DNA of 19,205 bases from Planctomycetaceae bacterium (GCA_020426085.1 JAGQQP010000016.1:1-19205), one strand, 5' to 3'; positions 7,204 to 15,327 are shown, numbered from the stretch's first letter. Notes: a model not told the origin generated them from the sequence alone. Made by a program: numbers and translations.

Positions 7204-8364
7204 ATGACGAAACCGCGACGACGTAAGCCAATCGATCAATGGAACGGTGAATCTATTCCGGCTGGACAGTCGCGCGACGTCAAGCTGGCTGTCAGCGAAA
7301 GCTACAGCAGTATGAATGTCAAAATTCCCATTCACATCCGACGTGCTGAGGAAGACGGGCCGGTAGTATTTGTAACAGCTGCATTGCACGGCGATGAGAT
7401 CAATGGCACGGGGGCGATTCGAGAGCTGATTCAGGATGTCGACTTTCATCTATTGAGAGGCTCGGTCATTCTGGTTCCGGTGCTCAATATTCTGGCTTTT
7501 GATCGGCACTCCCGTTATCTGCCTGACCGTCGCGATTTGAATCGTTCTTTTCCCGGTTCATCAAACGGGAGTCTTGCCAGTCGTATGGCAAGAATCATCT
7601 TTGATGAAATTGTCTCCCGCTGCGATTATGGCATCGATCTGCATACTGCTTCGGTACGCCGTACGAACTACCCCAATGTTCGCGGGGATCTGAGTAATCC
7701 TGAAGTGAGCCGTCTGGCGAAGGCTTTTGGTTCGGAAGTCATTATGAATGGCAAGGGGCCAGCAGGCGCATTTCGTCGTGAAGCCTGTAATATCGGATGT
7801 CCCACTATCATCATGGAAGGGGGGGAAGTCTGGAAAGTCGAACCAGGGATCGTCGAGTCCGCAGCGCGGGGAGTCAGAAATGTCCTGCGCGATCTGCAAA
7901 TGCTGGATGGCGAACCGGAATCTCCCGATTATCAGGTCATTGTTGATAAATCGACGTGGGTCCGTGCAGAGCGGGGCGGCTTCCTGAAATTCCATGTCAA
8001 ACCTGGTGACATTATCGAAAAGGATCAGCCACTGGCGACCAATACCACTCTGCTGGGGCGAGAGCGCAGCATGCTGTATGCCCCCTTTGATTCTGTCGTC
8101 ATCGGTATGACCACTCTGCCTGCGATCAGTCCGGGTGAGCCCATCTGCAACCTGGGAATGCTGCCTGAAGGAACCAAACCGTCACAAATCCGTCGTTTTC
8201 GACGTGAGGAAGGCGGGCTGGAAGGTCAGGTTGTGGAAGAGCTGTCTACCAACCTGGTGGTCGTAGAACCGAGCGACGAAGCGACACAGCTTCATTTTGA
8301 ACAATATCATCACCGTGATTCAGACTCACACCCTGAAACCGGTGAGCCATCTGCGGCTGAATAA
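7204..8364 (+). CDS. Succinylglutamate desuccinylase/aspartoacylase-family zinc hydrolase (M14-like)
   Basis: A zinc-dependent amide hydrolase of the AstE/AspA (COG3608) group. Numbered from ATG 7204 (386 residues), the zinc ligands are H62 and E65 (ALHGDEINGTGA) and H147 (GIDLHTA). The substrate-binding motif is RRDLNRSFPG (110-119), and the likely catalytic Glu is E205 (PTIIMEGGE). A C-terminal beta domain (about 245-325) contains FLKFHVKPGDIIEKDQPLA, like the barrel/lipoyl-type extension of this group. The gene is inside the rimB-rimK operon, so an N-acyl or gamma-glutamyl product of the ligase is a more natural substrate than succinylglutamate. This is inference: no arginine-catabolism (ast) gene is nearby. 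TTG 7192 in the same frame overlaps the rimK stop. GGAAGGA (7184-7190) is too close to TTG 7192 (1 base) and rather far from ATG 7204 (13 bases); ATG is preferred. Confidence 0.88.
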   Translation: MTKPRRRKPIDQWNGESIPAGQSRDVKLAVSESYSSMNVKIPIHIRRAEEDGPVVFVTAALHGDEINGTGAIRELIQDVDFHLLRGSVILVPVLNILAFDRHSRYLPDRRDLNRSFPGSSNGSLASRMARIIFDEIVSRCDYGIDLHTASVRRTNYPNVRGDLSNPEVSRLAKAFGSEVIMNGKGPAGAFRREACNIGCPTIIMEGGEVWKVEPGIVESAARGVRNVLRDLQMLDGEPESPDYQVIVDKSTWVRAERGGFLKFHVKPGDIIEKDQPLATNTTLLGRERSMLYAPFDSVVIGMTTLPAISPGEPICNLGMLPEGTKPSQIRRFRREEGGLEGQVVEELSTNLVVVEPSDEATQLHFEQYHHRDSDSHPETGEPSAAE

Positions 8365-8408
8365 ATTCCAGATTCAGAGAATTTGATCCCGATTTCTCCA
8401 GAGGTCTT

Positions 8409-8436
8409 CTGCAGAGATCTGACTGGATCTCTGCAG
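8409..8436. terminator. Hairpin between convergent genes, possible terminator
   Basis: A perfect 11-bp inverted repeat (8409-8419 with 8426-8436, arms CTGCAGAGATC/GATCTCTGCAG, loop TGACTG) lies between the zinc hydrolase stop and the convergent lipoprotein gene. The bases after it (TTCGACTTTCTG) form a poor U tract, so intrinsic termination is plausible but not strong. Confidence 0.5.
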
Positions 8437-8508
8437 TTCGACTTTCTGAGTGGGATCAATGGTGGATCCAGTTCGGCCTGGTTCGCGTTCAAATAATGCC
8501 TGTAAGCT

Positions 8509-9039
8509 TTACTTTGACGTTAACTCAAAATCGAAGCTGTTCTTCCCATCCACGACTTCTTTTTTCAGTTCTGATTTCGTGTTATAGCGTTCCGGGATGG
8601 GATCTTTTTTGAATGTATCTTTGGGTAATTTGATTGCTGCGACGCCATCATTTTCACCACGAAACGTTTCGATCGGTAAAGTTTGAGAGATGCCCCCATC
8701 GTCATCACTGTTTTGGGTGGGAACAGGTCCCCCCGTGATGATACTGATTCTATGCGGGCCAAGAAGTGCGCCTTTCGCATTTTCTTTGAATAGTAAAGTG
8801 TATTTTCCCGATGAATCTGTTCGTCCGGATGATGGATTCCCTTTATCTGGAGAAAAGATAACGACTACGTCTGCCAGGGGCTTGCCATCCATTGTCACCA
8901 CACCTGAAACGGGGGCCAGTTTTACTTGATCCCCCCCTCCTGAACATCCCATGCAGCACACCAGTAAGGCAGCCGTGGTGAGCTTGAAAAAGATACCTGC
9001 CTGCATCATTTTTTGAGTTAATTTTGTTTCTGTTTGCAT
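8509..9039 (-). CDS. Small lipoprotein with carboxypeptidase-regulatory-like (transthyretin-fold) domain
   Basis: Start ATG 9039 gives 176 residues. An upstream in-frame GTG (9081) is rejected because it lies inside a hairpin (9071-9099). The N terminus has a hydrophobic stretch (FFKLTTAALLVCCMGC) with probable lipidated C32. The Cys at -3 makes the lipobox non-canonical, but the following SGGG is typical for planctomycete lipoproteins. The domain (about 42-110) shows PVSGVVTMDGKPLADVVVIFSP and GRTDSSGKYTLLF, the Ig/transthyretin-like repeat called carboxypeptidase regulatory-like. The remainder is a charged, family-specific tail (KDPIPERYNTKSEL, FDFEL). In planctomycetes this lipoprotein type commonly follows a DUF1559 gene, as here; the joint function is unknown. 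The ribosome-binding site is weak (CGGAAA, about 12 bases upstream), so translation may depend on the upstream message. Confidence 0.88.
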   Translation of the reverse strand: MQTETKLTQKMMQAGIFFKLTTAALLVCCMGCSGGGDQVKLAPVSGVVTMDGKPLADVVVIFSPDKGNPSSGRTDSSGKYTLLFKENAKGALLGPHRISIITGGPVPTQNSDDDGGISQTLPIETFRGENDGVAAIKLPKDTFKKDPIPERYNTKSELKKEVVDGKNSFDFELTSK

Positions 9040-9070
9040 TAAAATCAGTTTCCGGTAAAAAAATCTGAAA

Positions 9071-9099
9071 CCCGGTTGCACCGAAGTGGTGTAACCGGG
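9071..9099 (-). terminator. Intergenic hairpin between DUF1559 and lipoprotein genes (terminator or attenuator)
   Basis: A 12-bp stem with one G-U pair (9071-9082 with 9088-9099) and a 5-base loop lies 23 bases after the DUF1559 stop. On the minus strand it is followed by TTTCAGATTTTTTT, an interrupted U tract. It would end most DUF1559 transcripts while letting some read into the lipoprotein gene. Confidence 0.7.
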
Positions 9100-9122
9100 T
9101 GAATCAATTTCAGAAAGCGGGA

Positions 9123-10061
9123 TTAGAATTCGCCGATCACATTCTTGTCATTGATGGCAGTCAGATAAATCAGAGTTTCGCCATCAATATTTTCGCTGAC
9201 AAATTGCACGCGACCATCACCCAGCAGAAAATGACAGCCCCCTGTATGCGAACTGCTTAACGTCCATGCATATTTCAAGCCATCGGTCTGGTTAATACCA
9301 TTAATCAGGTAAATTGTGGACGGGATGGGAGCCGTCGAAGATCCCTGCCAGTTTCGGACCAGCGCTGTGTGCCAGTACCAGTCGGCGTAATTACCGGCTG
9401 TGGCGGTATTGGCTGGTACCCCACCAATCCAGATTGCGCCGGATGCCCGGTCTTCCGTTGTGCGTTCACCAATAACCAGTACATTGCTGACGCCATCTGT
9501 AATATCCCGGATTCTGGTAACCGCATGGTTATTCCAGGCTGACGAATATCCTTGTGTGGTAGACGCTGTCAGGTAGCGGGAAGGTGAATACAAGGCTGGA
9601 TAATTGGATTTACCATACGAGTTGATATTCGTATTGATACCTTCCATCGGATCTGACGGGCAGTTAAAAGCCGGGATGACCAGATTGACTACGGAGGGCT
9701 GAAGTACCACACCTGCTTGAGTACGCCAGGGGCCATTCATATCGATCTGGTTATATATGTTAGTCTGATCCATAAATGGCAGCAGCATCACGCTATAGCC
9801 TATATAGCTTTCAGTGGGGATATCACCGGCCACAGTACGGGCACTTTCTACCTGCATCTGTGGGAAACAGCGGTGTGTTTCGTGATAGTTATGTAATGCC
9901 AGGCCTAGCTGTTTCAGGTTGTTTTTACAGGAGCTTCGGCGTGCCGCTTCCCGCGCCTGTTGCACAGCCGGCAATAGCAAAGCAATTAAAATAGCGATGA
10001 TCGCAATCACCACCAGAAGCTCGATCAGCGTAAAACCCCGTTTACCATGTAACTGTCTCAT
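9123..10061 (-). CDS. DUF1559 family pseudopilin-like protein
   Basis: This 312-residue member of the large planctomycete DUF1559 family has a type IV pilin/type II secretion N-terminal motif: a short basic leader (MRQLHGKRG) then FTLIELLVVIAIIAILIALLLP, with prepilin peptidase cleavage expected between G9 and F10 and methylation of F10. The DUF1559 opening follows directly (AREAARRSSCKNNLKQLGLALHNYHETHRCFP). The family's C-terminal H-x9-DG motif is present (H in SSHTGGCHFLLGDG). The helix would anchor the protein in the cytoplasmic membrane or a pseudopilus. The biochemical function is unknown, and planctomycete genomes carry many copies. Start ATG 10061 has GGAG seven bases upstream. The 5' leader is strikingly pyrimidine-rich on the coding strand (10081-10103). 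It pairs with the downstream lipoprotein across a hairpin. Confidence 0.96.
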   Translation of the reverse strand: MRQLHGKRGFTLIELLVVIAIIAILIALLLPAVQQAREAARRSSCKNNLKQLGLALHNYHETHRCFPQMQVESARTVAGDIPTESYIGYSVMLLPFMDQTNIYNQIDMNGPWRTQAGVVLQPSVVNLVIPAFNCPSDPMEGINTNINSYGKSNYPALYSPSRYLTASTTQGYSSAWNNHAVTRIRDITDGVSNVLVIGERTTEDRASGAIWIGGVPANTATAGNYADWYWHTALVRNWQGSSTAPIPSTIYLINGINQTDGLKYAWTLSSSHTGGCHFLLGDGRVQFVSENIDGETLIYLTAINDKNVIGEF

Positions 10062-10633
10062 CTTTGTCTCCGAAAAGCATTAAAGAAAAAAGAAAAGGAA
10101 TAAACCAAAATCTTGAATTCTTATCAGGCTTTCAAAGCATCAGAAAGCAGACGCGTACGCAGCAATATTGAGACAGACAGGGTTGGATCAGGACACGCCT
10201 CACAAGGAGGCCTAACAGAAAATGCCGGGTATTTAATCTCGTGATAAGAGCGCAAAACTTGTGACTTGAAAAAGAATCAACAGCAGAAGAATTGCGAGTC
10301 GGGTATCAGAGATTAAGGGGTGTAGAGAAGACTGTTGATACTGCTTTATTCAAGTGAACTCATCATTTAACACGCGAGTATCGAAATCGTAACGGAGAAA
10401 AATTGAGAAATTTTTCGTTTAAACTGGTAACCAGGGATGTCAATAAATGCATTTCCATATCTGACATAGATTTAGGATGTCAAAAAATTTTTAAAAATTT
10501 TCAGTTCGGGTCTGGTAGAATTCGGGTAGTCTTCGTTGGTTTCCGCCTGGGAAATATCTTTGACGAAAGAGGGGAGATGGGGTATTGTTGGAACTGGTAG
10601 AGGAGTTCATATTCCATTCTCCTGGAGCAGTCG
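10062..10633. other. 572-base non-coding region between DUF1559 (minus) and DUF2071 (plus) genes
   Basis: No supported gene is seen. A 65-codon frame (10403-10600, TTG start) has no recognisable family features. The region holds a purine-rich run next to the DUF1559 start, a CTGGT-A-ACCAG inverted repeat (10424-10434), two GGATGTCAA direct repeats and phased A/T tracts (10435-10502). Promoters for both flanking genes should lie here, but no good -35/-10 pair was found on either strand. Confidence 0.55.
10435..10502. promoter_or_regulatory. Direct repeats and phased A/T tracts, possible regulatory site
   Basis: GGATGTCAA occurs at 10435-10443 and again at 10475-10483, exactly 40 bp apart. The inverted core TGACAT lies between them (10462-10467). 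The second copy runs into A6T5A5T4 (10482-10501), two AnTn tracts about 10 bp apart, a pattern known to bend DNA. A regulator-binding role is inferred only. Confidence 0.3.
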
Positions 10634-11374
10634 ATGAAAATTCCCGTGATTGAAGGCATCATTGACCGTCGTATCCTGGCAAACTACCGGGTGGATCCGG
10701 ATGCCATGGCTCGCGTTCTGCCGACTCCTTTTCGTCCCCAGTTGATTCATGGATACGCCATTGGTGGCGTTTGTCTCATCCGGCTGACGAATGTGCGACC
10801 CCGGTGTGCCCCCTTTTCCTGGGGGATCCGTTCCGAAAACGCGGCTCACCGGTTTGCCGTCGAATGGGAAGCGGACGGTCAGACACATCAGGGGGTCTAT
10901 GTTAATCGGCGGGATACCGATTCCTGTCTGAATGCCCTGGCGGGAGGTCGGATTTTTCCAGGCACGCATCACCAGGCCCGGTTTACTGTTGAGGAGACGA
11001 ACGATTGTTTCTCGGTCGAAATGCAGGCCAGGGATGGTCAGGCCCGGATGCAGGTGACTGGTTCCGTAGCGGATGATTTGCCCGCTTCATCCATCTTTTC
11101 CTCGGTTCAGGAAGCGTCTGACTTTTTCGAACAAGGGTCACTGGGCTACTCACTCAGCAACAGAGCAGGGCACTTTGATGGTCTGGAATTGAGTTGCCGG
11201 GACTGGAAAGCGGAACCGTTACAAATAGAGACCATCGCATCCAGTTTCTTTGATGATCCCGAGCGTTTTCCGCCAGGGAGTGTCGAATTTGACTGTGCCC
11301 TGCTGATGAGGGGCATTCCCCATGAATGGCATAGCCGCCAGGATTTGTGTTGCCCGGAAACGCTCCCGATCTGA
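10634..11374 (+). CDS. DUF2071 (YqjF-like, acetoacetate-decarboxylase-fold) protein
   Basis: This 246-residue protein opens with IEGIIDRRILANYRVDPDAMARVLP, the family's typical start, followed by the FRPQLIHGYAIGGVCLIRLTNVRP segment and a middle part (AHRFAVEWEADGQTHQGVYVNRRDTDS) that matches the DUF2071/YqjF pattern. The fold is related to acetoacetate decarboxylase, but no conserved catalytic Lys can be pointed out and the substrate is unknown. There is no signal peptide, so it should be cytoplasmic. Start ATG 10634 has GGAG seven bases upstream. It is followed after 34 bases by a secreted protein gene on the same strand, with no terminator visible between. Confidence 0.85.
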   Translation: MKIPVIEGIIDRRILANYRVDPDAMARVLPTPFRPQLIHGYAIGGVCLIRLTNVRPRCAPFSWGIRSENAAHRFAVEWEADGQTHQGVYVNRRDTDSCLNALAGGRIFPGTHHQARFTVEETNDCFSVEMQARDGQARMQVTGSVADDLPASSIFSSVQEASDFFEQGSLGYSLSNRAGHFDGLELSCRDWKAEPLQIETIASSFFDDPERFPPGSVEFDCALLMRGIPHEWHSRQDLCCPETLPI

Positions 11375-11408
11375 TCGAATTCAACTCAATCTTATAAGGA
11401 ACACTCGA

Positions 11409-12332
11409 ATGGATGCCCGTGTTTTTCTGACGTTGATCGTTCTTGGACTGGCTGTCTCTCCCGCCAGAGCGGAATCGAACACCCCTTCAGGCCCTGAAGC
11501 AGAGCTGCAGGCCCGGGAGGTTCTGCGCGAATGGAGTGAAGAATGCCTGAGCTTCACAGGAGTACGAGGTGAGTTTCTTAGAATAGATTACGATGACGTA
11601 TTTCAGCAGCAAAAGCATTCCGTGGGTTCATTTGGCTATCTCGGCTCTCAGCATGCTTTCATTCAAGTCAGACCAGCACCCCAAAAACCTGACCCGGACT
11701 CATTGAAAAAGAAAAACGATGGGAGTCCTTATGAGTATAAAGAGGGTTTCAGTGATGAATGGCGCTGGCAGAAACCATGGATTAGAAACATTGATCACAT
11801 GGAAAAAAAGTACGAAGAGTACAAGATTGTCATTCGCCCCCCATCTGATTCAGAGCCGAAATGGTTTGATTTCTGTCTGTACTTCTCGGAGATTGAAAAC
11901 TTAATGCCGGTTCTGCCTGGTGTTCCTGATCAGGCGAAATTTGATGAGTTTATTTCTGAATCTTATCTGAAGGTCATTGGGGAAAATGATACTCATATCA
12001 TTATTGCCGGCAAGCCAAAAAATCGAAGACGCGCAGCCAATCTTCGTGAATTCAAGCTGCAACTGGAGAAACGCCCCTGGAGATTAAGGGCGGTACAGTA
12101 TATTCCCCCATCAGGAAATCAGAGTACCGTTTATCTCTTCTCGAATGTGGAGTTCAATCCGCTGGCATGGGATGAACCCGATCTGAGCGACTACCAGAAT
12201 CTATATACCCGATCGATATTCGTCCGAGACCCCGAAAAAGGGGAACCCCAATCTTTTGATAAAGAAGCAGAATCACAGCTGTCAGGTATTAGTTTTCTGC
12301 TCGCTCTGATTTACTGTTGTTTTAATGAATAG
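11409..12332 (+). CDS. Secreted protein of uncertain family, possibly TIGR03009/LolA-like
   Basis: ATG 11409 is chosen because AAGGA lies eight bases before it and it yields a clean signal peptide (MDARVFLTLIVLGLAVSPARA, cleavage before ESN). Longer in-frame starts back to 11322 would overlap the DUF2071 gene and add a basic stretch. The mature part is about 286 residues, rich in charged and aromatic residues, with alternating strands and an F-x-L-PGVPDQAKFDEF-like middle segment followed by IIIAGKPKNRRRAAN. The LREFKLQLEKRPWRLRAVQ and STVYLFSNVEFNP pattern resembles the beta-sheet half of TIGR03009/LolA-like planctomycete proteins ('variable expressed as derivable from outer-membrane carrier fold'), a weak by-eye match. 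There are no catalytic motifs and the function is not known. Confidence 0.82.
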   Translation: MDARVFLTLIVLGLAVSPARAESNTPSGPEAELQAREVLREWSEECLSFTGVRGEFLRIDYDDVFQQQKHSVGSFGYLGSQHAFIQVRPAPQKPDPDSLKKKNDGSPYEYKEGFSDEWRWQKPWIRNIDHMEKKYEEYKIVIRPPSDSEPKWFDFCLYFSEIENLMPVLPGVPDQAKFDEFISESYLKVIGENDTHIIIAGKPKNRRRAANLREFKLQLEKRPWRLRAVQYIPPSGNQSTVYLFSNVEFNPLAWDEPDLSDYQNLYTRSIFVRDPEKGEPQSFDKEAESQLSGISFLLALIYCCFNE

Positions 12333-12508
12333 ATGAACAATCCCTGCTTATTACTGATTCCATCGCAGGTACGAAAAAATGTCTTACTGAAGGAGGTCCT
12401 GGCTTCATCTGCAGAGAAAAGGAATTACGGGGGCTGTTCAAAATCATTCGTGTCAACGATAATGGAATGGTGCACTGTCCCTGCAACTCATTCTCTTAAG
12501 GATAACTG

Positions 12509-14068
12509 ATGGAACCGCTTGATCTGAAGGATTTTGAATGGAAAATTGAAGTCCGCCCATTAACGATGGATGACTTCGATGCCCTGGTGGAAATGGAGAA
12601 ACTTTGTTTTCCCGGCATGCAGACCTGGGGGCGGGAGCACATTGAAAGTCAACTCAAACATTTTCCCGAGGGGCAACTCTGCGTGGAAATCGACGGTCGT
12701 CTGGCGGCTTCCTCGTCCAGTCTGATTTTGACGTTTGATCCCAGCCTGGAGTGGCATAACTGGAAAGCGGTTGCCGACGACGGGTTTATCCGCAACCATA
12801 ATCCCAAAGGGGATACTCTGTACGGGATCGAAATCATGGTCCACCCCGAGTTTCGAGGCATGAAACTCAGCCGGCGACTATACGATGCTCGTAAAGAACT
12901 CTGCCGACAGAAAAATCTGACTCAGATGATCATTGCCGGCCGGATTCCCGGATATCATCAGTATGCTGACGAAATGACGGCTCGTGAATATATTGACCGG
13001 GTTGTCGAAAAAGCGGTCTACGATCAGGTTTTGACGGCTCAACTGGCGAACGGTTTTTCTGTCCAGGGGCTGATTCCTGATTATCTTCCCTCTGATACCG
13101 AATCATGTGGCTACGCGACTTTTCTGGAATGGACGAATCTGGATTATAAGCGCGGTGCCAAGCGTCGCTTTCATCATCCGGTCGAACCAATCCGCATCTG
13201 TGTCGTGCAGTACCAGATGCGCTCAATCAAAAATTTCGACGAATTTGCACAGCAGTGCGAATTCTTTCTCGATACCGCCTCCGATTACAAATGTGACTTC
13301 ATTCTCTTTCCGGAGCTGTTTACCACGCAGTTACTGTCCTGCGTGGAGGCGACCCGTCCCGGTCAGGCTGCCCGTCGCCTGGCGGAATTCACGCCTCAAT
13401 ACCTCGATTTCTTTACGGAAATGGCCGTCAAATACAATGTCAACGTGATTGGGGGCTCACAGTTTGTGGTTGAGCATGGCACGTTGTTTAATTCGTCGTA
13501 TCTGTTTGGCCGTGACGGGACCATTGGGAAGCAGGATAAGATTCATATCACTCCCAGCGAACGCAAGTGGTGGGGCGTCAGCTCGGGGAACCGGGTTGAA
13601 GTCTTCGAAACAGATTGTGGCACGATCGCCATCCAGATCTGTTACGATATCGAATTCCCGGAACTGACCAGAATCGCGGCACAGAAAGGGGCCCAGATCG
13701 TATTCGTCCCATTCAATACCGATACGAGGCACGGTTATCTGCGAGTCAGACACTGTGCCCAGGCCCGCTGTGTTGAAAATCACCTGTACGTAGCCATCTC
13801 AGGCTGTACGGGGAACCTGCCTTTCGTTGAAAATGCGGACATCCACTATGCCCAGTCCGGGATTTTTACCCCTTCCGATATGGAATTTGCCAGTGATGCG
13901 ATCGCAGCTGAATGTAATCCAAACGTCGAAACCGTGATCATTCATGACCTCGATTTTGAACTGTTAAGGCGTCACCGTGAGTCGGGCAGTGTGCAGAACT
14001 GGAACGACCGCCGAACCGAACTCTACCGGGTGGTTTATCAGGAAGATGGTAACTCATTCGAGATTTAA
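12509..14068 (+). CDS. Bifunctional GNAT acetyltransferase / nitrilase-superfamily amidohydrolase
   Basis: A 519-residue two-domain enzyme. Residues 12-210 form a GNAT domain: [19 protein letters not shown], then the acetyl-CoA loop region [23 protein letters not shown] (motif A, less glycine-rich than the classic Q/RxxGxG/A). Residues 227-500 form a carbon-nitrogen hydrolase domain with the full Glu-Lys-Cys triad: E269 (LFPELF), K344 ([11 protein letters not shown]) and C378 ([11 protein letters not shown]). Both domains look intact. The nitrilase half should cleave a C-N amide or nitrile bond; the GNAT half may acylate an amine. The fusion is a recognised family in bacteria but its substrate is not known to me. 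Start ATG 12509 has AAGGA upstream and shares its A with the TGA of a short upstream frame (TGATG). No signal peptide is visible, so it is cytoplasmic. Confidence 0.93.
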   Translation: MEPLDLKDFEWKIEVRPLTMDDFDALVEMEKLCFPGMQTWGREHIESQLKHFPEGQLCVEIDGRLAASSSSLILTFDPSLEWHNWKAVADDGFIRNHNPKGDTLYGIEIMVHPEFRGMKLSRRLYDARKELCRQKNLTQMIIAGRIPGYHQYADEMTAREYIDRVVEKAVYDQVLTAQLANGFSVQGLIPDYLPSDTESCGYATFLEWTNLDYKRGAKRRFHHPVEPIRICVVQYQMRSIKNFDEFAQQCEFFLDTASDYKCDFILFPELFTTQLLSCVEATRPGQAARRLAEFTPQYLDFFTEMAVKYNVNVIGGSQFVVEHGTLFNSSYLFGRDGTIGKQDKIHITPSERKWWGVSSGNRVEVFETDCGTIAIQICYDIEFPELTRIAAQKGAQIVFVPFNTDTRHGYLRVRHCAQARCVENHLYVAISGCTGNLPFVENADIHYAQSGIFTPSDMEFASDAIAAECNPNVETVIIHDLDFELLRRHRESGSVQNWNDRRTELYRVVYQEDGNSFEI

Positions 14069-14098
14069 CAATTCGATTCCAGTCTGATCTCGCAACCT

Positions 14099-14125
14099 GA
14101 GCCGTGATTTCTTAAAATCTGGCTC
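14099..14125 (+). other. Imperfect hairpin after the GNAT-nitrilase gene
   Basis: GAGCC (14099-14103) pairs with GGCTC (14121-14125) and GATTT (14106-14110) with AAATC (14115-14119), with a small internal bulge and loop CTTAA. No U tract follows, so it may be a weak terminator or an mRNA-stabilising end. A second small repeat TTACTC/GAGTAA (14143-14159) lies 33 bases before the corA start. Confidence 0.3.
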
Positions 14126-14192
14126 GGACTGCCTGTGGGATCTTACTCAGGCGGAGTAACTGTTTCTCGCCCCGTTGATTTCAGGTGTGCGA

Positions 14193-15308
14193 ATGAGTAA
14201 TGACAGCGTTTCCAGCGAGCAGACATCCATGCTTGATGCCTATCGTAATACCTCAAAAAAAGTCGGCATGCCCCCCGGTTCTCTGATTCATGTTGCGGAT
14301 TTCAATGAAGAAGATACGCGAATTTCCGTGATCGACTATGGTCCCATTGATGTCGAAGAGCCCAGCGTGGAAACGGTGGAAGATCTGCTCAAATTCCGGG
14401 AAAAGGATTCGATTACCTGGGTCTGTCTGGAAGGTTTGAAAAATGTCGAAATCACCGAGTTGATCGGCAAATATTTTGATATTCATCCGTTAGTGCTGGA
14501 GGATATTCTCAATACTCACCAGCGACCCAAATTTGAAGAATACGATCACTACCTGTATATCGTACTGAAAGGTCTTTCCCTGGGGGAGGAGGGGGGCGAG
14601 ACGGATGAGTTTAATGTCGACTACGAACAGATCAGTATTCTGGTATTCAATGACTTTGTCTTTACTTTTAAAGAGTGGAAGGACGAACTGTTTCTTCCGC
14701 TGATTCAACGGATTCGTTCCAGTACCGGCCGCATCCGGTCTCTGGGTTCGGATTACCTGACGTATGCGATTCTGGATAGTATCGTCGATCAGAACTTTGT
14801 GCTGTTGGATTCGATGGATGAACGGATCGATGCGATTGAAGCAGAATTACTGTCTGAACCCACTTCAGACACACTGGTATCTATTCAACGGCTGAAGCGG
14901 GAATTGATTGATATACGCCGTTCCACATCACCGCAGCGGGAACTCCTGTCGTCGATTCTGCGCTCCGACCATGAACTGATCGGCGAGAAAACTCATATCT
15001 ACTTTCGCGATGTATTCGACCATGTCCTGAGGATTTCGGAATCGGTCGATTCCTATCGTGATATGCTGGCAGGTCTGCTGGATATCTATGTCTCGAGTGT
15101 CAGTAACAAGATGAACGAGGTGATGAAAATCCTGACGGTCTTTGCTTCGATCTTCATACCGCTTACGTTTATCGCGGGGATTTATGGTATGAATTTTGAA
15201 GATATGCCCGAGCTTCGCTGGAAATGGTCGTATCCGATCCTTTGGGTCATCTTCATTACGCTGCCTGTGGTCCTGCTGACCTATTTCAAAAAGAAAAAAT
15301 GGCTGTAA
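14193..15308 (+). CDS. corA: CorA family magnesium/cobalt channel
   Basis: A 371-residue CorA-type divalent cation channel forming pentamers in the inner membrane. The large N-terminal cytoplasmic part carries FDIHPLVLEDILN (a CorA landmark), YEQISILVFNDFVFTF and the long coiled helix region (about 185-300). The C terminus has two membrane helices: TM1 (LTVFASIFIPLTFIAGIYG) ending in the signature Y-G-M-N, and TM2 (YPILWVIFITLPVVLL), then a basic KKKKWL tail facing the cytoplasm. The GMN selectivity motif is intact. Start ATG 14193 is preferred over in-frame TTG 14175 because AGGTG sits about seven bases before it. There is no M-box-like leader; the 124-base upstream gap is too short and unstructured for one. 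It is likely the last gene of this plus-strand run. Confidence 0.96.
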   Translation: MSNDSVSSEQTSMLDAYRNTSKKVGMPPGSLIHVADFNEEDTRISVIDYGPIDVEEPSVETVEDLLKFREKDSITWVCLEGLKNVEITELIGKYFDIHPLVLEDILNTHQRPKFEEYDHYLYIVLKGLSLGEEGGETDEFNVDYEQISILVFNDFVFTFKEWKDELFLPLIQRIRSSTGRIRSLGSDYLTYAILDSIVDQNFVLLDSMDERIDAIEAELLSEPTSDTLVSIQRLKRELIDIRRSTSPQRELLSSILRSDHELIGEKTHIYFRDVFDHVLRISESVDSYRDMLAGLLDIYVSSVSNKMNEVMKILTVFASIFIPLTFIAGIYGMNFEDMPELRWKWSYPILWVIFITLPVVLLTYFKKKKWL

Positions 15309-15327
15309 GTCGGTCGGGTAAAAATAA

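Noticed and set aside
9040..9081. GTG-started N-terminal extension of the lipoprotein
   Set aside because: The GTG lies within the 9071-9099 hairpin and would push the hydrophobic lipoprotein signal far from the N terminus.
10403..10600. TTG-started 65-codon ORF in the large intergenic region
   Set aside because: Although GGAG lies just upstream, the product shows no domain or signal peptide and the frame covers A/T-tract, repeat-like DNA.
11322..11408. 29-residue N-terminal extension of the secreted protein at 11409
   Set aside because: It overlaps the DUF2071 gene and would bury the signal peptide; ATG 11409 has a good AAGGA site.
14069..14192. Mg2+-sensing riboswitch upstream of corA
   Set aside because: The gap is only 124 bases and shows just two short hairpins; no M-box-like architecture can be recognised.
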